From Aplectana chamaeleonis (Eukaryota; Nematoda; Chromadorea; Rhabditida; Cosmocercidae): DNA of 64,000 bases. Location: assembly GCA_029168955.1 (NCBI GenBank), contig JAPDOI010000375.1:558001-622000 (forward strand). Reading direction: 5' to 3'. Position numbers and translations under genes: made by a program. A model generated the notes under the pieces. The model saw only the letters and a program-made list of their open reading frames with translations, was not told where the DNA came from and searched no databases. Positions 10,107-25,100 of this stretch are shown here, one piece after another (positions within the stretch are counted from its first letter, which is position 1; each line of letters starts with the position of its first letter).

Positions 10107-13100
10107 GTCAGTTGATAGACAGCGACATCAGCGATTGACGGGGTCGCACGGACTTCATACATTGGATCTAATTCGGATAATTTCGGATATCCGTCCGAAT
10201 GATTCGAAATTTTGACGATTCGGTATCCGAATCACCGAAAAAAACGAACCGAACCGAAATCATAATCACCGAAAAATGGCCAAATCCGAATCGAACCGAA
10301 ACCCGAATCACCGAAAAAAGGCCAAATCCGAATCGAACCGAATTCCGATTCACCGAAAAAAAGGCAAATCCGAATCAAACCGAAATCCGAATCACCGAAA
10401 AAAAGGCAAATCCGAATCGAATCGAAATCCGAATCACCGAAAAAAGGCCAAATCCGAATCGAACCGAAATCCGATTCACCGAAAAAAAGGAAAATCCGAA
10501 TCGAACCGAAATCCGAATCACCGAAAAAAGCCAAATCCGAATCGAACCGAAACCCGAATCACCGAAAAAAGGCCAAATCCGAATCGAACCGAAATCCGAT
10601 TCACCGAAAAAAAGGCAAATCCGAATCGAACCGAAATTCGAATCACCGAAAAAAGCCAAATCCGAATCGAACCGAAATCCGACTCACCGAAAAAAAGGCA
10701 AATCCGAATCGAATCGAAATCCGATTCACCGAAAAAAGGCCAAATCCGAATCGAACCGAAATCCGATTCACCAAAAAAAGGTAAATCCGAATCGAACCGA
10801 AATCCGATTCACCAAAAAAAGGCCAAATCCGAATCGAACCGAAATCCGATTCACCGAAAAAAGGCAAATCCGAATCGAACCGAAATCCGAATCACCGAAA
10901 AAAGCCAAATCCGAATCGAACCGAAATCCGACTCACCGAAAAAAGGCAAATCCGAATCGAACCTAAATCCGAATCACCGAAAAAAGGCCAAATCCGGATC
11001 AGCCCGAATTGTGATTATCCGAAAATTTTCGTCTCGGATCCAATGTATAACGGACTTGCGCTTGCCATAAGTGTCGCGTGTTTCACAAACCAACGTAGGT
11101 ACCGCAGGATAGAAATCACGGATGTCAGCGGTACACAGTTCCTATTAAGATGCCCCTATAAGGATGCACTACACTTTCAGTCTCTACTTGGAGTCATGAA
11201 TATCTCTGAAAAAAACAATTCTCCTAGGCGACCCAAAAGCAAATACCGAGATCTATTCGAGAAGAAACACATTTTAAGGTGCTCACGGCTTCCAGGGATC
11301 CTAACCTCAAGGCCAGATACGATCAGTACGTCATATATTTTAGTCAGGTAAGTGCCTTAAAGGCACAGTCCAAGCTCAAGGCTGAAATCTGAGATTCCCA
11401 CATGGTTGTGAAGTAGAGCCACCCCATATAACACGTGCCAAGTGCGAGCTCTCAATTCCTTCGAATAAGCGAGATATAGGAGGAAGCCACCCTGGGGCGC
11501 CCACACCCGGAAGCCACTTTGGCACGCCCCTTTTACGATCTTTCGAGCTCAACAGTGGCGAGATAAGCGATGGTTTTCGATCACTTCCACCGTTCTTCCC
11601 TTCATTCTCAACCTCTCTCTTTGCCCAGGCCGGCTGGCATACATCGGCTGCAAATGAAGAAAGTTACAAGCCTCGGACAACTCGTCCACCATACTTTTGT
11701 AGCTAAATTTTTGAGGGGCCATAACTTCGCTCCTAGGGGGTCTTGTAGGATTCCAGAGACATCATTGGAATCAGTGTAGGACCGTTTTCAAGATAAGCAG
11801 AAAAACAGAAGAGCGACTCTGAGGTTGGACTGTGCCTTTAATAGATTCGCGCTCCTCAATAGCTGATAGCAAATGTTTAAGGAATCCCCAGCGAATTCTG
11901 GGTATGACGTCCCTACTCCAGATTTCTTTAACATGTCCCTGGGCTTTCGACACGACACTCCAGCTGCTTCACCGTATGGCTACACAGTGAAACTCGCACC
12001 ACAATCGCGGCCGAAAGGAGAGGTGAGCTTGTGGATGAAATCCGACCAACACTTTCTTTTGCAATAGTGCCGAAACAGAACCCAGGCTTGAAGTAGAAAT
12101 GAGATTTTCTAGTTTTTCTTTGCGGAACGTGTTCTCTGTGATAGCAAGAAAGCTGTGAAAAACCGTCGAGGACCATCAATTTTCAGTTGATTAGTATGAA
12201 GTTGGTAAATGGCAAAACGAAAGGTGCTGCTTGGTTTGTGTCACACTGTGGAACGAACAGTAGGAGGGAGACCTACATCAAAGCACTCCAGGTATGACAT
12301 TAATAGATTACTGATGAGCATACAGTGTTCTCCGAGTGGTATGACAGACTTGCAGACCACCAGTGGCCGACGCGTACGCACACGGAACGCTTCGTATGAT
12401 AGGCGCTTGAGAGAGGTGCTCCCAGCTCTTGGCTGGTTGCATGTAGTTTTGTGAGCACACGGAGAAGGCTGTAGAGTTTCCTGTTTTGAAATAAAAACGA
12501 GAAAAGTGAGATTAAACAAGAAGAAAATTTGTCATTGCGCCCTCCTTCTATGTATGTATTTTGCTTACGAACTTGTAGAAGTGTTCCGCCAGGCAGTTGT
12601 CTGAGTTTTAACGGGGCAAACCCAAGGTACTCCGTGACGGGTGGAGAGTGCTTCTGGCAAAACAGCAAGTTCAAAGGCAGTGTTTACGTTACAAAACCGT
12701 ATTCTAATGTTTTGCTTGTGAGTACGCAAGTTAACGAAGTAGAGGGTAGCAGGGAAAAATTTTCATAAAATTCTCGACTTTCGGAACAAAAACTGTGTGA
12801 AGAAAAACTAGTAAATAATTATTTACGCCTGTCGGTGTGTCTTGTGCACTGCGGGCAAATGGTCAAACCAAACGTCGCAAATGGTTTTGAGCTTGAAAGT
12901 TCTTAGGTTAGTGACCTTGTTTTCTAATTCGTGTACCAAAAACTCGTAAAAAATAAGATGGTTAAATGCTCATGTTTGAGTTTTATAATTTCCCGGAATA
13001 AAGTGCATTCGAAAATTCGGCAACTGTTCCTTTGGTGAAACGAATGATGGACAACTGTTATATGGCGTGGGCTGGGTTATTCAATGGGTACGCTGGTCCA

Positions 13101-16100
13101 CGAGGTTCTCACTTGTCTCCTGGCCGTTTTTTGTCGTACTTGCGTTCTTACTGTTCATAGAGGGGCCCGAAGCTTACGCTCTTGTGGAAAAGCGGACAAC
13201 TTTTTCATCGTGAACACCGACCTTAAAGGCGGGGTTCGCGATAAAAATTACTTCCGAGCTCTCTTCATGGGAATGTACAATACCCACCCTAAGTTCTGGA
13301 ACAAAGGCGAAAAAAAACGCGGAAAATCGCTTTTTTCGTCTTTTGGTCATAACTCGCTTCAAAGTGGAAGTTTTGCAAACTTGAGGACATCTTTGGAATC
13401 AGCATTGATCACTTTCTTTTTGATCTACACATGGCTTACTCTCAAACAAGGCGTATAGGGTTGACACAATCAATCAAGTGAGATGTGGAACAGTATGAAA
13501 TGCTGAAATGTGTGACTGTGTCTCTTCTTGTATCTTTTACCTTGTTTTCATTTGGGGTCTTTTATTTACCGAGTTTTTTTATCTTTTAGATTTTTATTCT
13601 TTTAACGTTTAACTCCAATTCTACTCTGTGTATTATTTATTAGCTATTCATTTAGTTATTTGTTTACTATTTTTGGTGTTGCTTGTAACATTCTTTTTCA
13701 TTTACTCTATTTTTGTATGAGATTTCACTATAATTTGAATACTTATACAATTCAATTGCATTCCTATTATTCTTGCTTTATTTAAAAAAGGTTTCGCTAA
13801 GAACGTTAAATAATTATTCAGAAAGCAACCATTTTAGCTCTGACCTCAGGCAAAGAATTCAAAACAGTAAACACCTCGAGCCTGAATAAAGTAGGAGATG
13901 GACTCCGTTTCATTTCAAGTAAGCTCCTGTTTCCCATTATCACAGCGCGAAGCGGCGGCTTTTTCGTCGGAAGCTTCTTATCATTAATTATATTTCACCG
14001 AGACCCATCTGCCGGTGATAATCGAAATCGACAGCTCACTAGGGATTTAACAGAGCTTAGTTCGAGTTACAGTTACTTGTATCAATATTCAAAATTTCTG
14101 GGGTTATTTTCAGAACTCGAAAATAACATTCGGCATCCCGTTTCCAAAAATGTTTCCAATTTCAGGAAAAAAGTTGTTTCTTGAAGTGGTTGTGACACAT
14201 TTCGCCTTCCAAAAAAGTTGAAATTCTTCAGATTTGATGAGACTTCAACCTGAAGAACATCACCAATCAATTCTTGTCGTATTGCTGACTTTGAGACTGT
14301 TGCTATGCCTGGGAAATATTCAATATTTACTTTTATTTTAGCCTAGTCTTAGACGAACCTCGTTCTGGCGATGGCCCCCCTTCAGCTTCCCCGTATCTCC
14401 ACTCCTTCCACTCTATCTCTCTCCCTTTCTCTCGACGACCTGACGCACTCCTCGCTCGAAAACAGTCCCCCGAAGTGGATTGAATTCGCGCAGCGAGGAT
14501 GGACTGGCGAGTCAGACCACCCAGCAGCCAGCGCGCGGCCGCGGCGCGTCACCGCATTGATTAATCTCCTCAACGAAAGGTCTGACTCAACCAATTGACG
14601 GCTCGTCGTCAAATGCGCTTATAAATCTTTATGTACAAGGAGAAGGGTCGGAATATGGATTTTTTTGGTTATTTTGATTTAAAAAAAAACTACATCTGAT
14701 CAAGAAATTAAAAAAATTGCAGAGCAGCCCTGCAGGCTCGGCGTCTTTTTTCACATTGCGGACGAACGAGCTGACTAGAGACTGATACCAGCATGAACCG
14801 AAGTTGCGAAATTTTGTCTCTTTGTACTGTGATGGGAGAACAAAAAATAAATAATTTGAATTCCGCTAAGTTCTTAGTGCCCATGGGCAGATCAAGAATT
14901 AGTTTTTAGGGGATCGAGAAAAGAAAGCATTTTTAGCCTGAATTTTGTACGAGGTGGGGCAAGATATTTGGGGCGCCGAACGCAAATACCAAATCTATTT
15001 CGAGTTTGGAAGAGGCTCGCTCATTGCGGCGGGCCGTGCGGCGTTCGTGACACCACCGGTTAGAAGAGTTTCGATCGTGCTTTTAACGTCGTAGCCCCAT
15101 CCATTCACTAGACTTCATTCTAAGGAGAGACCATATGTACACTCTGTTCTGATTGTAAGCTCTGCAAAAACATGCACACGGCTGAGACCCCTACTAGAAT
15201 CAATAACATCATGGGCAGACCCAAATCTCCCTGAAAAAGAGCCCCGTTTGAAATGCTAAAATCTCAATTTGTCGCAAAAGAGCTCATTTCCACTGGGTTT
15301 TTGGTTGGGTTTGAGCACATATAGTTCTTTCAATATGTGAATCTCATCTCTTGCTCTTTTTAAGATTGAAAACAGACCTCCGATTCAGGTTTAACACCCT
15401 AAAGAAATTCCTGAAGGTTGGACAATGCCTAACCGCTTAAAATTGCAATCTTTTGATTATTTCCGATTAATATTTTTTTGGGGCAATTTTCAGAAATTGG
15501 AAGGCCAAATCCAAGTGGAAATCGCAATCCCGCCTATCCCTGATTCCTAATGGGGAGCATGGTTAGAATCTTTACAGGCTTGCTGGATTACGCTGGTACT
15601 CATCTGGTCCAGTTGCGGATGTTATTTTTTGTTGAAGATCGAGTAATAAAAGTTATTTGATTGAGAACAACCTTTTTTTCAGGAGACTAATCGATGCGCG
15701 GCAGCACGCGCTGGCCGCTTTGTGGTCCACGACCAAGGATTGGTCCTCGACACGCGCGACAGTGCATATCGTCCATATCGACTTTCCATCGATATGTATG
15801 ACAGACACCATGTCGTGTCGACCGTCGCAGGAGGGATGCACTAGGCCACACTTCGCAGTGCTTTTGCCGCTGCGACAGCAGCGTCTACCTGAGCGACGGC
15901 GGAGAATGGTCTCAACCATTTCCATCGCCGGCGTGGAATGCTGTCGTCGATCGAGATTTCTCCATAATATCGATCTCCTGAAGACCTTTTTTTAGAAGAT
16001 GTTTCCAGACATTTCATGAACTCATGAAGCATATCAAAGCAGTAAAAGCTACTCAGAGCGAAATGTGATTTTGAAAGATGAAAGATGGATAAGGGCGAAC

Positions 16101-19100
16101 GTATTGGTAAAACAGCGACGTTAGCGACATCGGTGCTGCAATTCCGCGAAGCCTTCGCGCCCAAGGCCGCGTCAGGTTTAGAGCACGCCCCAGGCCTCTC
16201 GCTCGACGGCGTGCTGCCGGTCGTCGCGACTCTCCACAGCCATTAAGTAAAGACTGCCGGGCAAATGAACTGCAGTTAGCCCAACGCGTGCTGAATACGC
16301 ACTAAGATGGGACGTGGAAACTTGATGAAACTGATAGAACACATCCGAACACGCATGGATAAAAGGTCGCTGCTGCCTGTTTAGGTTTGCTGGGATTCAC
16401 CCACCGATTGCACGCAAATTTCAATATGATACTGTTAGGCCCTAGTTATACATCGGCGATTCGGTGCCGTTGGCTTTTGCGGGACGTCTGCGATTGGTCA
16501 GATTTCGAAATTGACCAATAGCAAACATGCCGCGGAAGCCAGCGGCGGCGACATGCTGGTGTATAACTAGGACCTTAGGGGTCTTTCACCGCAAAAGCAC
16601 AGATAACACAAAGAGTTTTCCTCACTTTCCGATAAAACGGTATTTTTTAAATTAGACAAAATCGAAAAAAAAACAAAAAAACCATATTGCGACCGTTTTC
16701 CTTGTACTTAATGATTTATATCCGCATTTGACGACGAGCCGTCAATTGGTTGAGTCAGATCTTTCGTTGAGGAGATTAATCAATGCGGTGACGCGCCGCG
16801 GCCGCGCGCTGGCTGCTGGGTGGTCTGACTCGCCAGTCCATCCTCGGTGCGCGAATTCAATCCACTTCAGGGGACTGTGTTTGAGCGAGGAGTGCGCCAG
16901 GTCGTCGAGAGAAAGGGAGAGAGATAGAGTGGAAGGAGTGGAGATACGGGGAAGCTGAATGGGGGGCCATCGCCAGAACGAGGTTCATCTACTCTGGCAA
17001 AAGTTCGCGTGTAGCCCACCACATAGAGAGTTGGAGCCCAACAACAAGTGCGCTCCAAGTGTATTTTGTGGGGCGATTGCGTTCTATTGTGGAGCACAGT
17101 ATGGATTGAGAGGGGCGATTAACGCGCCGTCCCTCTCGCCATCCTTATACTATGCTAGTTTCGCCCCATAATCGCCCCCACGAATCCTTCCTTGCCCAGA
17201 CAATCGCCCCCTTCTACTCTCCAGATCAAGGGAGCCAATGAATAGTTCAACCAAACAAGCGCTCCCTCCGCATCTCTGGCGCGGAGGAAACGCTTGTTCG
17301 ATTGAACTCTTCCTTCATTGGCTCCCTTGATCTGGAGAGTGTGGAAGGGAGCGATTGTCTGGGAAGGAAGAAAAATAACGTACGCGACGCAGCATCTGCC
17401 TTAGCGCAATCTAGAAAACAGTATTCGTTAATTTTTTTTCACCAACCCATTTCTTCTTTGTACATTTATCATGTTTCTTTCGCATTATCTTTGGTAGAAA
17501 TGTTATTGGTATTGGTAAATGATGCAGTACACTTTGAGAAACTTCGTGGAATAGCTTTTTCGTATCGTACCGCGCACTCAGAGTTGTTGTCCATTTTCTG
17601 CAACACTAGCTGCTACGAAAAACGAGTATTTTCAACATAAGCGAGTAGTGCTAAGATTCCCAGCAAAAATGATGCAACAGAATCATAAAATTAGCGAAAA
17701 AAGAAATAGCTGGGAAAAAAATTGAAACACTTAAGGGATTCTGTTCTCTGGAATACGGCAAGACAGATATTGCGCCGCTTACGTGATTTGTATATGTTGC
17801 GCGCGCCAAAGAAGCATAGGAAGGGCCGCTTTTTCAGAACTTTCCTTAGCTGACTTGACCTGGGCAGTAATAGATCGATCTCGGGTCGTGTATCAACAGT
17901 GCGCGCCTAGACAAGGTCTAGACATGCAAGATGCGCCATTATCTTTTCTCTTGCTCATGTTCAATCCCTATCCAAGGTCAACAATACAAACTATCCCTAT
18001 AGGGTCAGCGAATGCACCTTGAATGGTAAAAACGAACGCAAAGCACAACACAATTTATTTCAGCACGAGAAGGCAACGTAATTTAAAGACTTCATAGTAT
18101 ACATTGAACAATAACAACAGTTGAACTTAATTCTTAATGCTCATTTCAACAACCGGATCAACAAAGGTTATTCAACAATTTCAAAATGATTTCACACCTG
18201 ATCCAAAAACGCCTATGTAGAGTGGAAAGGATCGGAATTGAAAGACGTGGATTCTCTGTATTGAACCATCTCATTAGCAAGAAAAATACAACAAGCCATC
18301 CGTCACAAAATATCATATATATAAAAAACGGCTGAGAGTTGACTGGTGACCGTTGACGCAGAGTGTGCGGAACCCAAATAAGAGTGCGCCAAGCGCCAAT
18401 GAAAGCATTCTGGACTCAACTGAGTGTGCGTCAAGCGCCGTGGCAGGTGTGTGGGACCCGTTTGGAGGTGCGCTATGCGCCCAGGAAAATTTGCTGGACC
18501 CAAATATAAGTGCGCAAGCGCCGGGGAGTGTGTGTGGGACCCAACTGGTGGTGCGCCAAGCACCGAGGAGAATGTGCGGGACCCAACCGGGGTGCTCGAA
18601 GCGCCGGGGGAAGTGTATGGGACTGGACTGAATTTCGAGGAACGATAACCACTAAGTTCCCATTTGGTAATGTTTCTATTAATCTATGAGACTATCAGTA
18701 ACACACGCCTACAAGTACGCCGCGAAGCGGCGTGGGTGTGCACCTTGTGTACCAGTACACATGCAAGGAGGGAAGTATTCAAATTACGGTGCGCGCAAAG
18801 CGCACATTTGATTGGTAAGGCTCCGTTTGTAGCCAACGACCAGCGGCAAGCGTCAAGTCTCTGGAGCGTCGTGTTCCAGGGGGCCTCCTAAACAGGCAGC
18901 AGCGACCGTTTATCCATTTCGTTTATCAAGCTGAATACGCATGAAGTTGGTACGTTGAAACATTATAAAACTCGTAGAACACCTCTACTGGCAAAACAGT
19001 GTGATGGAATACGTGTGGATAAGCAGTCGCTGCTGCCTGATTAGGTTTTCTCGTGTAAGCTGAATACGCTGCTAAATACGCTCCACGGCTGGCGCTTGCA

Positions 19101-22100
19101 ACGTGCCCGAAGACGGCACGTTGTTAACGAATATATTCATAATTCTAGTGACAGCCGCTACTGCCGCGATGCCCCCACCGTGTGTGTACTGCAGTTCTCC
19201 CGTCGCAACTCGGCGAGTCCGTCGCGCGCGGTAGATGGGCGCAAAAGGCAATGTTCAGAAGTACACAGGATTTTCTGGTATCAGTATCATGCTCAGAGTA
19301 AAGAAGCCGAATGGTATAAAAGGCGCTCCATCGCACTGAATGCTCACTCGGCATTTCGAGGCCGATCGTGGAAGGTGGCTTCAAATTACCTTTGAAGGAT
19401 CACTCAGAAGCCAGAGAATAATTTTTGGCAGCTGAGGGGATGGTCTCCACGGCTAGGGGGGGTATTCCCGCACGCGAAGACCGTGTTGGGAGCGGTCGGA
19501 ATAAATCACATGTGGCATCGAGGGCGGATCGCTGGCTAGTGGCGCACGAATAGCTGGCTACTGCCGGGCGGATAGCTGGCTACTGCCGGGCGGATAGCTG
19601 GCTACTGGCGGGCGGATAGCTGGCTACTGGCGAGCGGATCGCTGGCTACTGGCGGGAGGATGGCGGGGGGGGGGTGTCGATCCACCCGCCAAAAGCCAGC
19701 GATCCGCCCTCACTGTCTGAGTACTTAGGCCCGTAATAAAGCCGGCGAAAAATTAAGGTAAGCCTGTCTGAATCCATGTTTTGAAAAGAATTCAGATGAG
19801 CCGCACTTATTTCAGACAAACTTGTTGTAGGGTAGCGACCTAGGCTAAATATAGAAAAAGTCAGAAAAAAAAAAACAAAATAAGCTGGATCACTCAGTCA
19901 GATCTGACTGACTTCTTAGCTAGAGAAGGCAGAAACAGCGTACCAGGTTAGGAGTATGCTCGAGACTGTTTCAAGGAGCAAAGATGCAACTTAAAGGCAC
20001 AGTCCGACCTCGAAATCGTTTTTCTGTTTTTCAGCCTATATTGAGAACGGCACCACGCTGATTCCAATGATGTCTCTGAAATCGTACAAGACCTTCTAGG
20101 AGCGAAGTTATGGCCCCTCAAAAATTGAGAAACGGAAGCATGGTGGACGAGTTGTCCGTGACTTGTAACTTCCGTCATTTGCAACCGATGTACGCGAGCC
20201 GACCTGAAAGGATAGAGAGGCTGGGAATAGAAGGAAGAACGGGGTTATTGATCGGAAATCATCGCTCATCTCGCCACTGTTGAGCTCGAAAAATCGCAAA
20301 AGGGGCGTGCCAAAGTGGCTTCCGGATGTGGGAGCCCCAGGGTGGCTTCCTCCTATATCTCGCTTATTCGGAGGAATTGAGAACTCGCTTTTGGCAGGCG
20401 CTATATGGGGTGGGTCTACTTCACAATTGTGTGGAAATCTCGGATTTCATCCCTCAGCTTGGACTATGCCTTTAAATAATTCAGTAGAGATATCGGCATA
20501 GCAATGTATCAATATCAATATCAGCTTCCACGAAACAAACAGCATTTCATTTATTGAGAAACGGAGCATACAGTTGGTCGATTCGTGAACGACAACGTGA
20601 AGAATAATGACCGGTTGTTCTTATCATCACAGGCATCATCATGTTCCCATAATCATGGATTTGCGATACCGACCGCTTGAATGCAATCTATCGCTCGATA
20701 CGATTTCGAACTCGGCTGAGCCCTGTCTGAATCGTTTCGGGCTCGTCTTATCACCCACTCAGATGATCCTAACTGGGTGGTGGGTTTACTACGGGCCTAA
20801 CTTTTCTACTTTAATTCATCAAAATCTGCGTCCGCGAAATCACAAACAGCATTCTACTTAAGTGGACAATAGAAATAGCACGGTGTCGGTTGGCTACCTA
20901 CGGAGAATACGAAGGGCGGTTGCTGTTATCATGCCGGATATGAATATAAGAAAACAGCCACTTCAGTACCCTAAAGGCAGTGTTCACGATAAAAATCCCT
21001 TCTCTGTTTTTTCGCCTATTTCAAAAACGGTCCCATTCTGATTACAATGCTGTCTCTGGAATCGTACAAGACCTGGGAACGGAGTTATGGTCCCTCAAAA
21101 ATTGAGCTAGGGAAGCATGGTGGACGAGTTGTCCGAGGCTTGTAACTTCCGTCTTTTGCAGCCCATGTATGCGAGCTGACCTGAGTAAAGAGAGAAGTTG
21201 AGAGTGTTGTTCACTTGATCATACAAGAATGAAAAAAACTAAAATAAAAGAAAACAAAAAAAAGAGAAAATTTAAAAAAAGGGTTAAATAACGAATCACA
21301 CCGGGATTCTCCAGAGGAGAGGATCCCAGCCATTTGCTTCGATGTTGTCGTCAACGTGCCGAAAATTGGATCCAGGATCAATGTGTATGGTGCAAGATGG
21401 GCGACAACAACAAGAACAGCTCTTGATAAACCACTTTCCGAACCTCATATGATAGATCTTTGTGACAAATTTCTACTTCTGAATGAACTACCAAACCTGT
21501 AAAATACAGAAATCACCAAGTGATTATCGGAAACGACGAAGAAAAAGAACGAGTTTAGGTAGAGGCAAAAAGTCGCAGATTGCAAGTATTGACAAATAAT
21601 CTTCCCCATCGATGCACATTTGCGCTATAATTCTGCAGCACACTTCATTATATCGGCATTATGATCAAAAATATCATATTAGAAGATGAAATTGATAGCC
21701 CCAGTCAGAGCAAAGATATCTGGAAAAAAGCCGATGTCAATAGATTTATGACCGCTGCTGTAGGTAGGTGGCTTGCGTTCTAAAGAAACATTTAAATCTC
21801 ATCCGCGCCTGGCGCGACGATCGCCAGGCGCGGATCCAATCGATTCAGGGCGTGAGAAGAGAGCAGCTGATCAGCTTACCATACTGCCAACCGCCTGTGG
21901 AATCTAAACCGTCCGTCCGCGCCAGCCACGGAAGAGATTTAAATGTTTTTTTTTCTCAAGGCAGTGTTCATGATAATCTTCAATTTTGAGATTAATGGGT
22001 AAATTGTTAGTTTGGCCTCCGGGTAGAGTTGAAGTGACGAAGAAGTTGAGAAAAATGAACCACAAGTACACGAAATGCTTTACTTTCATCCCGCCTTCTT

Positions 22101-25100
22101 ACTCTCACTGAAACTGTTTGTTGTGAGAAGGAAATCTTTTGTGTACCCGTCCCTTAAAGTTCTCCACTTCCGGTTGCTCCGTTCTTTGCTTCAAACCCTG
22201 ACTAATACTGTTTTGCCAAAAATATTCTTCCATTTCCCAATAACCCCATTTTTCATAGGTGACAACCATCGAGAACATGTTCATACAACCGGACAACTAG
22301 TCCAGACCAGGAAACAATCTCAGTGAAATAAGGGGTTTTAGTGCGTTTCTTCGTAATTTCGGCAACCCTTGTTGGCCAGCGCATTGTTTTGAGTGGAAAA
22401 CTCGGGAGCGAAAATCATCGTGTACACTGCCTTTAAGGAAGCAATTTACGGGGCGAACTATACATAATGCATTCCTTCAGAAGAAAATCCGGCTGGGTAA
22501 TGAAAAAAGAGTCTTTTCAAAAATGTGCAATCGTTTGCACAACAATATGGTGTTTTTCAGGCTTTAAAGACCATTTTTTTTGCAAAATCACAACAGGAGG
22601 GGGTGATTATAAAACTGCTGAAGACGGCGTTTTGTTTTTTAATTTTTTCCAAAAAGGGTTCGTTTTGAATTTTTTCCAGAAATGTATGCTTTTCTTTGAT
22701 TCTCCTGATGTAAACGAAACCTACTACGATAAAAAAACGAAACTGATATTGAAAACAAGTGAGAACAAGCAACTTCCCTGTTGCGGGACTTTCCTTGTAT
22801 TTTCCTGAATGTCATCACGTTTCATCACGTTTCAACGTCCGTAGCCTCCCAGAACTGGCTATTTCGGCGCAGTGAAAGAGTTGGTATGAGCAAACACACA
22901 AATAAGTTGTATACAAAGAGATTTCAATTTGTTAAAAGGGGTTTACGAGGAATGTGAAAACAAAGACGAAAAACAGGAAGAGTGTGAAATATTCAAATAA
23001 TCTATCAGAGAGTTCAAAAGAAGAAAAAATACAAGCGCAACTCTCTTACTTCGGAAACACCAAGCAAACCTATCGACCCATTTCGGAACGATTCTTGGGA
23101 TTAGCTTGAGGTTTTCACCGATAAAAACCGCTTAGATGTGCTAGGTCTGAAAGCTGCATTGCCAGCAGTTAAAATGGTGACCAATCGATGACGAGGACGC
23201 TCAATAATGACGTCACACTTGATGAGAAGTGGCGCGAGGAAGTGCTCATAAACGCCCCGTCGGCGCGAGGAATCCACATAAACGCCCCGCCGGCGCGACG
23301 AAGTGCTCTTTGTGTGGATTGTTCGTCGGCCGTCGCGCAAATGTGGAAATTCACGCGCCGACGAAAACGTCATCAAAACCGGCAACTTACTCCGGGGCTA
23401 CAAGGGAGCTTTTGCCAGAGTAAGACTAGGCGAAAATAAAAGTAAATCTTGACTGTTTCCCTGGTATTGATACAGATTGGTGATGTTCTACAGGTTGAAG
23501 TCTCATCGAATCTGAAGAATTTCAACTTTTCGGGAAAGCGAAATGTTTCACAACCACTTCAAGAAACAACTTTTTTTTTCTTGAACTTGAAAACAATTTT
23601 GGAATCGGGATGTCGAATGTTATTTTCGAGTTCTGAAAATAACCCAGAAATTTTGAATATTGATACAAGTAACTGTAACTCGAACTAAGCTCTGCTAAAT
23701 CCCTAGTGAGCTGTCGATTTCGATTATCACCGGCAGATGGGTCTCGGTGAAATATAATTAGTGATAAGAAGCTTCCGACGAAAAAGCCGCCGCTTCGCGC
23801 TGTGATAATGGGAAACAGGAGCTTACTTGAAATGAAAAGGAGTCCATCTCCTACTTTGTTGAGGCTCGAGGTGTTTACTGTTTTGAATTCTTTGCCTGAG
23901 GTCAGAGCTAAAACGGTTGCATTCTGAATAATTATTTAACGTTCTTAGCGAAAGCTTTTTTTTAATGAAGCAATAATAATATGAATGAAATGGAATTGTA
24001 TAAGTATTCGAATTATAGTGAAAACTCATATTAAAATAGAGTAAATGAAAAAGAATGTTACAAACAACACCAGAAATAGTAAACAAATAACTAAATGAAT
24101 AGCTAATAAATAATACACAGAGTAGAATTGGAGTTAATCGTTAAAAGATTACAAATCTAAAAGATAAAAAACTCGTTAAATAAAAGACCCCAAATGAAAA
24201 CAAGTTAAAAGATACAAGAAGAGACACAGTCACACATTTCAGCATTTCATACTGTTCCACATCTCACTCGATTGATTGTGTCAACCCTATATGCCTTGTT
24301 TGAGAGTGAGCCATGTATAGATAAAAAAGAAAGTATGATCAATGCTGATTCCAAAGATGTCTTCAAGTTTGTAAAACGGCCAGTTTTAAGCGAGTTATGA
24401 CTAAAAGACGAAAAAAGCAATTTTCCGCATTTTTTCGTCTTTTTACTAAAACTTAGGGTGGGTATTGTAGATTTGGCCAACACAAAAGTGAAAACAAGTG
24501 AGAAAAATAAGTTCGCGGGAACGGAGATTCGCGGGAAAAACGCTCAAAAACAATCTATAACGGCTAATTACTGGTGTCGGCCGACCCCCTAATTAACGAG
24601 ATTTTCATTAATGCTTGCTTATCCGCCTTTTATTTTGTTGTTGAAGTAGTCAGTAGTCTCCAGAAATGCTCAAAAATTACTTTAGAAGCGAAATAAAAGT
24701 TGACAAAACAGGCTTTTACACAAATCTCGATAATAGGGGGCGGGAGGACACCAAGCCATAACTTGTTCCTGAGCGTTTTTTCTCCAATTTTTTACTTATT
24801 CTCTTTTTTGTGATGGCCAGATCTACCATTCCATCGTGATAGCAGAACAACCGATTTTATCGAGAACCCTGCCTTTGATAAGAATTTGCCGATGATCGAT
24901 GCGGCGGAATAAACGGTGGCCGATTCGGTGCAATAAATTTAATCTTCAAACGGCATTGTCTGGAGGAAAAAACATGAGTGAGGATTGATTGATATAGCGC
25001 AAAGGACTTTGAAGCCGATCAGAAATAGAGGTGGTGTTACATTGTTGTCTACGTGACGAAACCAAAGGCAGGGGTGCCTCTTGGTCGCTCTAAAAATTTT

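Noticed and set aside
10199..11070. Open frames of 255 and 264 codons with a repeated KSESNRNPxHRKK pattern
   Set aside because: They lie in the intron-5 minisatellite and jump between frames with A-run length changes, and overlapping frames are equally open.
15653..15925. Possible transposase frame in the 2.6 kb TIR element
   Set aside because: Part of it is a diverged copy of the terminal repeat read in frame; no DDE or DNA-binding motif was seen.
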